Shown one piece after another: positions 35,184 to 45,227 of a DNA stretch of 64,000 bases. The DNA comes from Kytococcus schroeteri (GTDB lineage Bacteria; Actinomycetota; Actinomycetes; Actinomycetales; Dermatophilaceae). The notes under the pieces are model-generated. The model did not search any database, had not been told where the DNA came from, and was given only the letters and a program-made list of their open reading frames with translations. Position 1 is the first letter of the stretch. Each line of letters opens with the position of its first letter. A program made the translations under genes and the position numbers. The stretch covers positions 111,588 through 175,587 of the forward strand of contig NZ_PKIZ01000001.1 in the NCBI RefSeq assembly GCF_002847825.1, in the 5' to 3' direction.

Positions 35184-36422
35184 TCACTTGCCGGACTGGT
35201 CGCCGCCCTGCTGTCCGGAGGACTGGGTGTCGAGGATGTCGACCACGAACACCAGGGTGTCGTCGCCCTTGATGCCGCCGGCGGGCATGCCCTTCTTGCC
35301 GTAGCCGTCCTTCGGCGGCACGACCAGCTCCACGCGGGAACCGACCTTCTTGCCCACGAAGACCTCGTCCCAGGCCGGGATGACCTGGCCGACGCCGATC
35401 GGGAAGGCCGCCGGCTCGCCACGGTCGTGCGAGGAGTCGAACTTCTCGCCCTCCTTGCCCTTGGCCCACTTCACACCGGTGTAGTGCACGGTGATGGTGT
35501 CGCCCTTCTTCACGGTGTCGCCCTCGCCCTCGATGAGGGTGGCCTGCTTGAGCTTCTTGGGGGCCTCGGCGTCGGGGATGGTGATCTTGGCCGGCTTGTC
35601 GGTGAACACCTCGGCCTTGGGCAGGTCGGCCGGGGCCTCCTTCTCGGTGCCCTGGGCCTCCTTGAGCGGCTTGGAGCCGTCCTTGATCTTCATGAGGTAG
35701 ACCACGGTGTCGCCGGGCTCCAGGCCCAGCTGCGGGGCGCCCTGCTTGCCGAAGGCCTTCTCGCCGGGGATGGCCACCGCCACGGTGGAGCCGACCTTCT
35801 GGCCCTCCATGGCCTTGCGCAGCTCCTCGATGGTCTGCTCGTCGTTCATCTTCAGCGGCACGGTCTGCTGGCCGAACGCGTTCTGCAGCTCCTTGCCGGA
35901 GGTGCCGTTGTAGAGGGCGTACTCGAGCATGGCGGTGTGGTCGGAGGTGAGCTCCTCGCCGTCGCCCTCCTCGACGACTCGGGTCTGGGTGTCCGAGACG
36001 GTGAACGGCTTGTCGCCGAAGGTCAGCGACGGCTTGTCGCCACCCTTGGCCTCGAGGTCGTCCAGCTTGCCGGCCTTCTTGGGGTCCGGCTTCTTGCCGT
36101 CGGCGTCCTTCTGCTGCTTGGCGTCCTTGCCGCCCTTGCCGTCGGCGTCCTTGCCGCCCTTGCCGGAGGCGGACGGGTCGGCCGGGGACTCGCTGGCACC
36201 CGCAGACGAGGCGGCGTCCGAGGAGGCCCCCTCGCTGGAGCCGTCGGAGGAGCCCTCCGACGGCGAGGCCTCGTCGCTCGGCGCGCCGGACTCGGCCGGG
36301 GCGCTCGAGGAGCTGCTCGGGGAGTCCGAGGAGTCCCCCTTCGACTCGTCGTTGCCGCAGGCGGTCAGGCTCAGGGCTGCGGTGGACACCAGGGCGATCA
36401 GGCGGACGGACGTGCGCTTCAC
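35184..36422 (-). CDS. FKBP-type peptidyl-prolyl isomerase lipoprotein with two FKBP units
   Basis: This 412-residue secreted lipoprotein has signal VRLIALVSTAALSLTACGND with lipobox LTAC (Cys about 22). It is followed by about 100 residues of Ser/Asp/Glu/Lys-rich low-complexity spacer, a degenerate FKBP-like unit (about 130-275, AVAIPGEKAFGKQGAPQLGL) and a complete FKBP unit (about 300-400, KKGDTITVHYTGVKWAKGKE; FPIGVGQVIPAWDEVFVGKK; LVVPPKDGYG). It probably assists folding of exported proteins at the outer face of the membrane. GTG at 36422 has AGG upstream and a TACGAT -10 box about 36 bases before it. Confidence 0.9.
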   Translation of the reverse strand: MKRTSVRLIALVSTAALSLTACGNDESKGDSSDSPSSSSSAPAESGAPSDEASPSEGSSDGSSEGASSDAASSAGASESPADPSASGKGGKDADGKGGKDAKQQKDADGKKPDPKKAGKLDDLEAKGGDKPSLTFGDKPFTVSDTQTRVVEEGDGEELTSDHTAMLEYALYNGTSGKELQNAFGQQTVPLKMNDEQTIEELRKAMEGQKVGSTVAVAIPGEKAFGKQGAPQLGLEPGDTVVYLMKIKDGSKPLKEAQGTEKEAPADLPKAEVFTDKPAKITIPDAEAPKKLKQATLIEGEGDTVKKGDTITVHYTGVKWAKGKEGEKFDSSHDRGEPAAFPIGVGQVIPAWDEVFVGKKVGSRVELVVPPKDGYGKKGMPAGGIKGDDTLVFVVDILDTQSSGQQGGDQSGK

Positions 36423-36458
36423 AGGTGGATCCTCATCGGTTGACGGTGGTTTCGCCGC

Positions 36459-36464
36459 ATCGTA
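36459..36464 (-). promoter_or_regulatory. Likely -10 element (TACGAT) with a normal leader
   Basis: TACGAT lies about 36 bases before the GTG of the FKBP lipoprotein, which here has a GAGG ribosome binding site, so this transcript should carry a short leader. Confidence 0.4.
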
Positions 36465-36562
36465 GACGCGCCTGCCTGAGCACTGGCTGGGAATCCGCCG
36501 TGGTTTTGGTCAGGATCCCGCCGGCCGGGGCAGGGCGACGGAGGCGCAGCCCCCCGGCCCCG

Positions 36563-36568
36563 TACGGT
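36563..36568 (+). promoter_or_regulatory. -10 element (TACGGT) of a leaderless promoter
   Basis: TACGGT ends six bases before ATG 36575 and selects the 138-residue form of the DUF3054 protein. Confidence 0.6.
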
Positions 36569-36574
36569 GGCGCC

Positions 36575-36991
36575 ATGTCCTCCACCCCGCGCCCTGACCG
36601 TGCCCCCCGCTCCGCCCGTGCCCTGGCCCGCCGCGTGCCGCTGTGGGCCGCCGCCCTCCTCGATGCCGGGTCGATCGCCCTGTTCGCCGGGCTGGGCCGG
36701 CGCAGCCACGAGACGGGCCACGTGCTCACCGGCGTGCCGGAGACCGCCTGGCCGTTCTGGGCCGGGGCGGCCCTGGGCTGGGTGGCCACCGCCGCGGTGC
36801 GCCGCCGCGTGCCGGACACGCTGGCCGATGGGGGCGTCGTGCTCGTGGCCACCGTCCTGGTGGGCATGGCCCTGCGCCAGCTCACCGGTCAGGGCACGGC
36901 CTGGTCCTTCGTGCTGGTGACCACCCTCGTGCTCGGCGTGCTGCTGCTCGGCTGGCGCGCCGTGGCCGCGCTGCTCGCCCGACGCGGCTGA
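36575..36991 (+). CDS. DUF3054 membrane protein
   Basis: This 138-residue protein has a basic start (PRPDRAPRSARALARRVPLW) and four hydrophobic segments. WAAALLDAGSIALFAGLGRR, SHETGHVLTGVPETAWPFWA and GMALRQLTGQGTAWSFVLVT are typical of DUF3054. Function is unknown. It occupies, on the opposite strand, the place between trmI and the FKBP genes where many actinobacteria carry the Pup-proteasome genes. A small hairpin (37004-37018, GCGCCC/GGGCGC) separates it from the convergent trmI. Confidence 0.8.
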   Translation: MSSTPRPDRAPRSARALARRVPLWAAALLDAGSIALFAGLGRRSHETGHVLTGVPETAWPFWAGAALGWVATAAVRRRVPDTLADGGVVLVATVLVGMALRQLTGQGTAWSFVLVTTLVLGVLLLGWRAVAALLARRG

Positions 36992-37020
36992 GGCGGGCCG
37001 AGAGCGCCCTCCGGGGCGCC

Positions 37021-39274
<2,254 letters not shown>

Positions 39275-39399
39275 GGGGACTCCTACGGGTCGTGGGGGCG
39301 GCCACCATCGGGCCGGCTGCGGGCGCCCAGCCTACGGGCGGGGCGGCCGGTCGTCCGGGCGGGTGGGTCGCTGGCGGAGCGGATGTCGGTGGCGGCACC

Positions 39400-39405
39400 T
39401 ATCGT
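39400..39405 (+). promoter_or_regulatory. -10 element (TATCGT) of a leaderless promoter
   Basis: TATCGT ends seven bases before ATG 39413 of the RecB-like nuclease; no ribosome binding site is present. Confidence 0.5.
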
Positions 39406-39412
39406 GGCGCCC

Positions 39413-40288
39413 ATGGTGACCGCAGCCCTCTCCCCCAGCCGCGCCGGCGACTTCATGCAGTGCCCGCTGCTCTACCGGTTCCGGGTGGTGGACCGGCTGC
39501 CCGAGCCGCCTTCGGCCGTGGCGGTCCGGGGCACCTTCGTGCACGCGGTGCTCGAGGACGTGTTCGACCTGCCCGCGCACCGGCGCCGCCCGGACGACGC
39601 GGTGGGGCTCATGGAGGCCGCCTGGGAGCGGGTGGTGGCCGAGCGCCCCGAGGCCGTGGAGGTGGTCGGCGAGGGGGCCGAGGCGACGCCGGACGAGATG
39701 GCCACGTGGATGGCCGAGGCCGAGGCGCTGGTGCGGCGGTGGTTCACCCTCGAGGACCCGAGCGTGCTCGAGCCGGCCGAGCGTGAGCTCTACGTGGAGG
39801 TGCCCGTGGAGCGCGAGGGCGAGCAGGGGCAGTTGACCCTGCGCGGGTACGTCGACCGGCTCGACGTGGCCCCGGCCGACGGGGCGCTGCGGGTGGTGGA
39901 CTACAAGACCGGTCGTGCCCCCTCGGAGCTGTTCCAGGCCAAGGCGCTGTTCCAGATGAAGTTCTACGCGCTGGCCATCTGGCGGCTGCGCGGGAGGGTG
40001 CCGGCCCTGCTGCAGCTGGTGTACCTCAAGGACGGCACCATCCTGCGCCACCAGCCCACCGAGGCCGAGCTGGTGGCCACCGAGCGCAAGCTGCTGGCGC
40101 TGTACGACGCCATCGAGCGGGCCGCGGCCACCGGGGACTGGCGCCCCAACCGGTCGCGGCTGTGCGACTGGTGCAGCTTCCAGTCCATCTGCCCGGCGTG
40201 GGGTGGCACTCCCCCGCCGCTGCCCACCGACGCCGCGGACCGGGCCACCGACGAGGCCGTGAGCGGGGCCGCCTCGCTCAGTGGGTGA
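39413..40288 (+). CDS. RecB/Cas4-like PD-(D/E)XK nuclease with Fe-S cysteines
   Basis: This 291-residue stand-alone nuclease belongs to the PDDEXK_1 group. Cys in FMQCPLLYRFRV (about 18) and the C-terminal CDWCSFQSICPAW (about 255-267) supply the four cysteines that hold a 4Fe-4S cluster, as in AddB and Cas4. The active site is seen in GTFVHAVLEDVF (His), LRGYVDRLDV (Asp), VVDYKTGRAP (Asp-X-Lys) and QMKFYALAIW. No Cas genes or CRISPR are nearby, so it is a housekeeping paralogue probably used in DNA repair. Its stop lies inside the 3' end of the convergent HAD gene (11-base overlap). Confidence 0.9.
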   Translation: MVTAALSPSRAGDFMQCPLLYRFRVVDRLPEPPSAVAVRGTFVHAVLEDVFDLPAHRRRPDDAVGLMEAAWERVVAERPEAVEVVGEGAEATPDEMATWMAEAEALVRRWFTLEDPSVLEPAERELYVEVPVEREGEQGQLTLRGYVDRLDVAPADGALRVVDYKTGRAPSELFQAKALFQMKFYALAIWRLRGRVPALLQLVYLKDGTILRHQPTEAELVATERKLLALYDAIERAAATGDWRPNRSRLCDWCSFQSICPAWGGTPPPLPTDAADRATDEAVSGAASLSG

Positions 40289-41033
40289 AGCGCTCCCACA
40301 GGGAGCTGAGGGTCTCCCCCTCGAGGGTGGTGACGGTGACCGTGTTGGGGGTCTCGGGCAGGTCGACCATGAGCGGGATGGCCACCAGGTGCGTGCCGGC
40401 CGCTGAGGCCGAGCCGACGCCGGAGGGCGAGTCCTCCAGGGCCAGGCAGGCGGCCGGGTCCACGCCGAGGCGCTCCGCGGCGGTGAGGTAGGGCTCTGGG
40501 TGGGGCTTGCCGTGCGTCACGGCGTCGCCGGTGACCACGGTGTCGAAGGTACCGGCCGGCAGGGCGTCGGTGAACGCCTCGGCCAGGGAGGTCCACGACA
40601 TCGTCACCAGGGCGGTGGGCACGCGCCGCTCGACGCACTCGGCGAGCAGCTCACGGGCCCCCGGGCGCCAGGGCATGTGCTGGCGGACGCCGGCGGTCAC
40701 CTCGGCGAGCAGTCGGTGGATGATCTCGTCGCGCGGCAGGTCCACCGGGGTGCGCTCCAGGATGATCTCGGCCGACACCTCCAACGGGTTGCCCACCATG
40801 GCCAGGGCGTCCTCGTGGGTCCACGTGCCGCCGAAGGACTCCACCAGTGCGGTCTCGGCAGCCATCCACAGCGGCTCGGAGTCGATGAGGGTGCCGTCCA
40901 TGTCGAACAGGACGGCGGCCGGCAGGTCCGGGCGGACGGTGGCTGTGGCGGGTGCGGCCTCGCGGTCGGAGGCGGCGGGCTGGGGGGCGTCGGGCTGGGA
41001 CACGGTCGAAGTGGGCACGGCGGGATCGGTCAC
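40278..41033 (-). CDS. HAD-superfamily hydrolase (beta-phosphoglucomutase-like)
   Basis: This 251-residue phosphatase has motif I AAVLFDMDGTLIDSEPLWMA near residue 44, motif II VTMSW, motif III with GKPHPEPYLTAAERLGV and motif IV ALEDSPSGVGSASAAG. A helical cap lies between motifs I and II (residues 60-130). This matches the beta-PGM/YcjU-like subgroup that acts on sugar or nucleoside phosphates; the substrate is not known. The N-terminal 38 residues are low-complexity Ala/Pro/Thr, and the start could be later. GAGACT six bases before GTG 41033 favours the chosen start. Confidence 0.85.
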   Translation of the reverse strand: MTDPAVPTSTVSQPDAPQPAASDREAAPATATVRPDLPAAVLFDMDGTLIDSEPLWMAAETALVESFGGTWTHEDALAMVGNPLEVSAEIILERTPVDLPRDEIIHRLLAEVTAGVRQHMPWRPGARELLAECVERRVPTALVTMSWTSLAEAFTDALPAGTFDTVVTGDAVTHGKPHPEPYLTAAERLGVDPAACLALEDSPSGVGSASAAGTHLVAIPLMVDLPETPNTVTVTTLEGETLSSLWERFTH

Positions 41034-41172
41034 CCGGCCAGTCTCCCAGCCGCGTCCGGCCCCGCCCCGACGCCCCCGGCCCGGAGGCGCCGGCCCCGAC
41101 TGCGTGGGCCGGGACGTCCCGGGCACGACTGCGTGGTCGCTTCGTCGCGGTGGCCCCCGTGGGAGGGGTGTG

Positions 41173-41240
41173 CTATCGCGCGATAGGTCGACCTTTTCCC
41201 AGTCACCTGCCCGCGATTCGGTCGACCTATCGCGCGATAG
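41173..41240. repeat. Perfect 21-bp inverted repeat, each arm holding a 14-bp palindrome
   Basis: Arms 41173-41193 and 41220-41240 are exact complements with a 26-base spacer. Each arm contains CTATCGCGCGATAG, itself a palindrome, next to GTCGACC on the inner side. The symmetry could mark paired sites for a dimeric repressor or a mobile palindromic element. The place between divergent genes argues against a terminator. Confidence 0.8.
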
Positions 41241-41241
41241 G

Positions 41242-41283
41242 ACACCCTTCCGGGCACACCCTTCCGGGCACACCCTTCCGGGG
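41242..41283. repeat. Three tandem copies of a 14-bp unit
   Basis: ACACCCTTCCGGGC is repeated at 41242, 41256 and 41270, the last copy differing only in its final base. It directly follows the large inverted repeat. Confidence 0.9.
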
Positions 41284-41560
41284 CACGGTGCGCCAGGCGG
41301 GTGGGGGCAGCGGTGCCGTTCGCCGGGCACCTGGGCGGAACGGCGCGGACCCGCGGCACGGGCCCAGCGCGACGGGGGCTCGGGGTTCAGGCACGGGAGA
41401 GGTGGCGCGGCACGGGACAGGTGTTGCTGGCACGGGACAGTGCGCGTGCGGGGAGCACGCTTCCCGTGCGCGGTGGGGTTTCGCGTGCGGCCCGGCGTGC
41501 GCCGGGCCGGGCCTCCCGCCGGCGGCCCCTCCCATGGCCGGGGCCGCCGCGGCGGCCACC

Positions 41561-41566
41561 TACCCT
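41561..41566 (+). promoter_or_regulatory. -10 element (TACCCT) of a leaderless promoter
   Basis: TACCCT ends six bases before ATG 41573 of the PAC2 gene, with no ribosome binding site between. Confidence 0.6.
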
Positions 41567-41572
41567 GTGCCA

Positions 41573-42433
41573 ATGCTCAACGAGGACCCCGCCCCGCTGC
41601 GCGACCCGGTCGTGGTCGCCGCCTTCGAGGGGTGGAACGACGCCGGGGAGGCGGCCACCGCGGCCATCGCCCACCTCATCGAGGTGTGGGGCGCCGAGGA
41701 GGTGGCGGCCTTCGACCCCGAGGACTACTACGACTACCAGGTGCACCGCCCACGCATCGTGCGCCGGGGCGGCCGCCGTCAGGTGGAGTGGCCCACCACC
41801 AGCTTCCACGTCGCGCAGCCGCCCGGGCTCGACCGCGACGTCCTGCTCGTGCAGGGCCTGGAGCCCTCGATGCGGTGGCGCGCGTTCACCGAGGAGCTGC
41901 TCGGCTGGGTGGCCGAGGCCGGCGCCACCGAGTTCGTGACCCTCGGCGCGCTGCTGGCCGACGTGCCCCACACCCGTCCGCTGCCGGTCAGCACCACCAC
42001 CAGCTCCCTGGCACTCCAGCGCCGGCTCGACGTGCAGGCCGCCGACTACGAGGGCCCCACCGGCATCGTGGGCGTGCTCAACCAGGAGGCCGAGGACACC
42101 GGCCTGGACGCCGTGAGCCTCTGGGTGTCCGTGCCGCACTACGCCGGCGGCGTGCCCTCGCCCCGAGCCACCTGGGGACTGCTCACCGCGCTCGAGGAGG
42201 TGCTCGACACCGTCATCGACACCGCGGACCTGCAGGAGCTCTCCCGCGCGTGGACCCGCGGCGTGGAGGAGCTCACGCGCCAGGACGAGAACGTCGCTGA
42301 GTACGTGGAGGCGCTCGAGGAGGCCGTGGACGAGCTCACCTCGCCGCAGGCCTCCGGCGACGCGCTGGCCAAGGAGTTCGAGCAGTACCTCAAGCGCCGC
42401 GAGGGCGACGGCGGGAGCACCCCGCCGGTCTGA
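41573..42433 (+). CDS. PAC2 family protein
   Basis: This 286-residue protein opens with PVVVAAFEGWNDAGEAATAA, the PAC2 signature, then VEWPTTSFHVAQPPGLDRDV, LLVQGLEPSMRWRAFTEELL and SLWVSVPHYAGGVPSPRATW. Eukaryotic PAC2 proteins help assemble the proteasome core; the bacterial role is unknown. Keeping it while the Pup-proteasome locus is missing from its usual place suggests an unrelated function. In actinobacteria it is commonly found beside mshC and a HAD gene, as here. The last 60 residues form a helical acidic tail. Confidence 0.9.
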   Translation: MLNEDPAPLRDPVVVAAFEGWNDAGEAATAAIAHLIEVWGAEEVAAFDPEDYYDYQVHRPRIVRRGGRRQVEWPTTSFHVAQPPGLDRDVLLVQGLEPSMRWRAFTEELLGWVAEAGATEFVTLGALLADVPHTRPLPVSTTTSSLALQRRLDVQAADYEGPTGIVGVLNQEAEDTGLDAVSLWVSVPHYAGGVPSPRATWGLLTALEEVLDTVIDTADLQELSRAWTRGVEELTRQDENVAEYVEALEEAVDELTSPQASGDALAKEFEQYLKRREGDGGSTPPV

Positions 42434-42445
42434 GCCGACCGGGCC

Positions 42446-43744
42446 TCAGCGCAGGTCGATGCCGAGCAGGGCGTCCACCGCCACGAGCAGCGCCGGGCCC
42501 TCGGCGAGCGCCCCGGTGCGCGCCTGCTCCGAGCCGTCCAGCACGTGGTCGGCCCAGCGGTCCACCACGGCCAGTGCCCCGGGGGTGTCGAGGTCGTCGG
42601 CCACGCGAGCGGCCACGTCGCGGGCCACCGCGTCCCCGCCGGCTTCGCCCGCCACCTGGTCCCCCGCACCACCGCCGGCGGCCACGAGCTCGGTCGCGGC
42701 ACGCCATCGGGCCAGGCGGGTGCGGGCCTGCTCCAGGTGGCCGTCCGTCCAGTCCCACGCGGTGCGGAAGTGCTGGCTGAGCAGCGCCAGGCGGATGGCC
42801 GCCGGGTCCTCCCCCGCCGCCCGCAGCCGCGAGACGAGCACCAGGTTGCCCTTGGACTTGCTCATCTTCTCGCCGTCCAGGCCCACCATCGCCTGGTGCA
42901 CGTAGTGCTGCGCGAACGCCTCCCCGGTGAGGGCGCGGCTCTGCGCGGCGCTCATTTCGTGGTGCGGGAAGACCAGGTCGTCGCCGCCGGCCTGCACCAG
43001 GAAGGGCGTGCCCAGGTGGTCGCGGGCGATGGTGGTGCACTCGATGTGCCAGCCCGGCCGCCCGTCGCCCAGCGTGCCTCCCTCCCAGTGCGGCTCGCCC
43101 TCCCGGTGGGCGCGCCACAGCAGCGGGTCGAGGGCGTCCTTCTTGCCGGCGCGCTCGGGGTCACCGCCGCGCTCGGCGAAGACCGCCATCATCTCCTCGC
43201 GCGACCACCCGGAGACCTCCCCGAAGGCCGGCGTGCTCGCCAGCTCCAGGTACACGTCCGATGCGGTGCCCGGCGCGTCGTCGGCCGGCAGCCGGTAGGC
43301 GTGGCCGGAGTCCAGCATCGACTCCACGGCGGCCACGTCCGAGGGGATCCCCTCCACGGCGCCCACGTAGGCGTCCGGCGCGATGATGCGCAGCGCCTCC
43401 ATGTCGTCGCGGAACAGCTGGATCTCGCGCTGCGCCAGGTCCTCCCAGTGCACGCCGTCGCGCTCGGCGCGCTCCAGCAGCGGCTCGTCCACGTCGGTGA
43501 CGTTCTGCACGAAGCGCACCGGGTGCCCGGCGGCCCGCAGCGCGCGGTGCAGGGTGTCCACCGTGAGGTAGGTGGCCGCGTGGCCCATGTGCGTGGCGTC
43601 GTACGGCGTGATGCCGCAGACGTACAGGCCGGCCTCGCCCTGCGGGGTCAGCTCCTCCTGCCGCCCGGTGGCCGTGTCGTGCACCCGCAGCGGCGGGGCG
43701 GTCAGCGGCAGGGCGGGCACGGTGGGCGAGGTCCAGGATTCCAC
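42446..43744 (-). CDS. mshC: Cysteine--1-D-myo-inosityl 2-amino-2-deoxyglucopyranoside ligase
   Basis: This 432-residue enzyme uses ATP to join cysteine to GlcN-Ins in mycothiol synthesis. It is a class I synthetase relative of CysRS: CGITPYDATHMGHAATYLTV has the first zinc Cys and the HxGH motif, NVTDVDEPLLERAERDG follows, RPGWHIECTTIARDHLGTPF gives further zinc ligands, and KMSKSKGNLV is the KMSKS loop. The N-terminal VESWTSPTVPALPL matches MshC and not CysRS. GTG 43744 was chosen for this match and because TACCCT lies six bases upstream. The tail is about 20 residues longer than usual, with a Gly/Ala-rich insert near residue 360. Confidence 0.95.
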   Translation of the reverse strand: MESWTSPTVPALPLTAPPLRVHDTATGRQEELTPQGEAGLYVCGITPYDATHMGHAATYLTVDTLHRALRAAGHPVRFVQNVTDVDEPLLERAERDGVHWEDLAQREIQLFRDDMEALRIIAPDAYVGAVEGIPSDVAAVESMLDSGHAYRLPADDAPGTASDVYLELASTPAFGEVSGWSREEMMAVFAERGGDPERAGKKDALDPLLWRAHREGEPHWEGGTLGDGRPGWHIECTTIARDHLGTPFLVQAGGDDLVFPHHEMSAAQSRALTGEAFAQHYVHQAMVGLDGEKMSKSKGNLVLVSRLRAAGEDPAAIRLALLSQHFRTAWDWTDGHLEQARTRLARWRAATELVAAGGGAGDQVAGEAGGDAVARDVAARVADDLDTPGALAVVDRWADHVLDGSEQARTGALAEGPALLVAVDALLGIDLR

Positions 43745-43750
43745 CCGCAC

Positions 43751-43756
43751 AGGGTA
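43751..43756 (-). promoter_or_regulatory. -10 element (TACCCT) of a leaderless promoter
   Basis: TACCCT ends six bases before GTG 43744 of mshC. A second GTG (43750) sits directly beside the box and is too near to be the start. Confidence 0.55.
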
Positions 43757-43831
43757 GGCCGTGGCGGGCGTGACGCAGGTGACCGGCCGAGGGGCCCGTC
43801 GGCGGGCGGTGCCGCTGCCAGAATGCGCCCC

Positions 43832-44803
43832 ATGATCGTGGACAAGGCGGTGTACGCCGACGGGCGGCGGTACGAGTGCCAGGACGTGGCCGAGGGACTG
43901 GCCCGGGCCCAGCAGGCCGACGGGAACGCCTTCCTGTGGGTGGGCCTCTACGAGCCGTCGGCCGAGCAGGTGCAGCACTTCGCGCGCCTGCTGGACCTGC
44001 ACCCCCTCGTGGTGGAGGACATCGCCACCGGCCGCCAGCGCCCCAAGCTCGACGTCATGGACGACTCCGCGATGCTGGTGTTCCGCACCCTGGCCTACTT
44101 CGAGGAGAACAGCGACGTCGAGACCGGCGAGGTGCTCATGGTGTGGGGACCGCACTGGGTGCTCACGGTGCGCCACGGCAAGCACACCCGCCTCACCGGC
44201 GTGCGGGCCCGGCTGGAGCGCTCCCCCGAGCTCATGGCCCACGGGCCGGCCTCGGCGGTGTTCGTGGTGGCCGACCACATCGTGGACACCTACACACGGG
44301 TGGACCTGGAGCTCAACGACGACCTCGCGCGGGTCGAGCAGGCCACCTTCGGCGGGGAGCAGGACGTGGACGTCACCGAGATCTACCGGCTCAAGCGGGA
44401 GATCCTGGAGGCCCGCAGCGCCGTGCACCCGCTGGTGGACCCGGTGCGGCGCCTCGTGCACTCCTCACGCCTGGTGCCCGAGGAGCTGCAGCCCTACCTC
44501 AGCGACGTGCAGGACCACCTGCTGCGCGCCGACGACCACGTGCTGGGCTACGACCAGTCCCTCACCGACATCCTCCAGGCGCACCTGTCGATGGTGTCGG
44601 TCAAGCAGGGCGAGGACACGCGCAAGATCTCGGCCTGGGCCGCGTTGGCGGCCGTCCCCACCATCGTGGGCGCGGTGTACGGCATGAACTTCGACCACAT
44701 GCCCGAGCTGCACTGGGTGTGGGGCTACCCGGTGGCGATGCTGCTCACCGTGGTGATCGTGGTGCTGCTGTACCTGCGCTTCCGGCGCTCCGGCTGGCTC
44801 TGA
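43832..44803 (+). CDS. corA: Magnesium/cobalt transport protein CorA
   Basis: This 323-residue pentameric divalent-cation channel has a large cytosolic N-terminal domain (about 1-255, WVGLYEPSAEQVQHFARLLD; HPLVVEDIATGRQRPKLDVM). Two C-terminal helices follow, the first ending in the signature YGMNFDHMPE (GMN near residue 288) and then HWVWGYPVAMLLTVVIVVLL. The basic C-terminus RFRRSGWL matches the family. CAGAAT lies seven bases before ATG 43832. It ends two bases before the stop of the convergent acidic-protein gene. Confidence 0.95.
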   Translation: MIVDKAVYADGRRYECQDVAEGLARAQQADGNAFLWVGLYEPSAEQVQHFARLLDLHPLVVEDIATGRQRPKLDVMDDSAMLVFRTLAYFEENSDVETGEVLMVWGPHWVLTVRHGKHTRLTGVRARLERSPELMAHGPASAVFVVADHIVDTYTRVDLELNDDLARVEQATFGGEQDVDVTEIYRLKREILEARSAVHPLVDPVRRLVHSSRLVPEELQPYLSDVQDHLLRADDHVLGYDQSLTDILQAHLSMVSVKQGEDTRKISAWAALAAVPTIVGAVYGMNFDHMPELHWVWGYPVAMLLTVVIVVLLYLRFRRSGWL

Positions 44804-44805
44804 GC

Positions 44806-45165
44806 TCAGCCGCGGACGTCGTCGTCCTCCACCTCGGAGTCGTCGTCGTAGTCGTAGGAGTCCTGGTCGCCGTCGTACTCGTCGTCGTACCGACCGGCGA
44901 GGGGACCGTCCTCCTCGTCGTCGTCGAAGTCGTCGTCCTCGAGGTCGTCCTCGTCCTCGTCCTCGTCGGAGTACACCTCGAAGGGCGTCACCTCGCCGTG
45001 GGCCTCCAGCAGGGCGTCGTCGTAGTCCTCGAAGGCGTCCGCGAGGTCGTTGTAGGCGGCGATCACCCGGGGGTCCTCCTCCCCGGTGCGGGAGGAGCAG
45101 GCCTCGAGGTGCCGCTCCAGGGCGGTGACGAGGGTGGTCAGGGCGCTGCGCGGGTCGGTGGCCAT
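44806..45165 (-). CDS. Highly acidic small protein (119 aa), function unknown
   Basis: I do not recognise the family. Residues 1-65 look like an ordinary helical domain (RSALTTLVTALERHLEACSS; RVIAAYNDLADAFEDYDDAL). From about residue 66 on, Asp and Glu dominate, with runs such as DEDEDEDDLEDDDFDDDEED and a Tyr-Asp-rich end. The codons GAC, GAG and GAT produce the repetitive GTCGTC pattern on the plus strand. The TACGGT box and the tight junction with corA support a real gene. The tail could bind cations or basic proteins; this is only an inference. Confidence 0.7.
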   Translation of the reverse strand: MATDPRSALTTLVTALERHLEACSSRTGEEDPRVIAAYNDLADAFEDYDDALLEAHGEVTPFEVYSDEDEDEDDLEDDDFDDDEEDGPLAGRYDDEYDGDQDSYDYDDDSEVEDDDVRG

Positions 45166-45171
45166 GGGGCC

Positions 45172-45177
45172 ACCGTA
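45172..45177 (-). promoter_or_regulatory. -10 element (TACGGT) of a leaderless promoter
   Basis: TACGGT ends six bases before ATG 45165 of the acidic-protein gene. Confidence 0.55.
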
Positions 45178-45227
45178 GCGCGGGAGGCGGGGCGGCGTCA
45201 GGGGAATTGCCCGTGCACACTGTGGCG

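Larger units (their letters stand above)
41034..41560. other. 530-bp repeat-rich intergenic region, no gene found
   Basis: Between the divergent HAD and PAC2 genes no frame has convincing protein character. The region holds a 14-bp palindrome (41109-41122) flanked by the direct repeat CGACTGCGTGG (41097 and 41126), a large inverted repeat (41173-41240), a 14-bp tandem repeat (41242-41283), and the direct repeat GGCACGGGACAG (41409 and 41429). It must also contain the promoters of both neighbours. Confidence 0.7.

Noticed and set aside
36575..36991. Hidden pup or other proteasome gene in the FKBP-trmI interval
   Set aside because: No frame in the gap ends in the Gly-Gly-Glu/Gln of Pup or shows PafA, Dop, Arc or PrcBA motifs; only DUF3054 is coding.
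39413..40288. RecB-like nuclease as Cas4
   Set aside because: It has the Fe-S cysteines, but no CRISPR, cas1 or cas2 is nearby and the site is the conserved trmI/M50 neighbourhood.
41242..41283. Tandem repeats as a possible CRISPR array
   Set aside because: Units of 14 bp follow one another without spacers and there are no cas genes.
42446..43744. Cysteinyl-tRNA synthetase
   Set aside because: The N-terminal SWTSPTVP-type start and length match MshC rather than CysRS.
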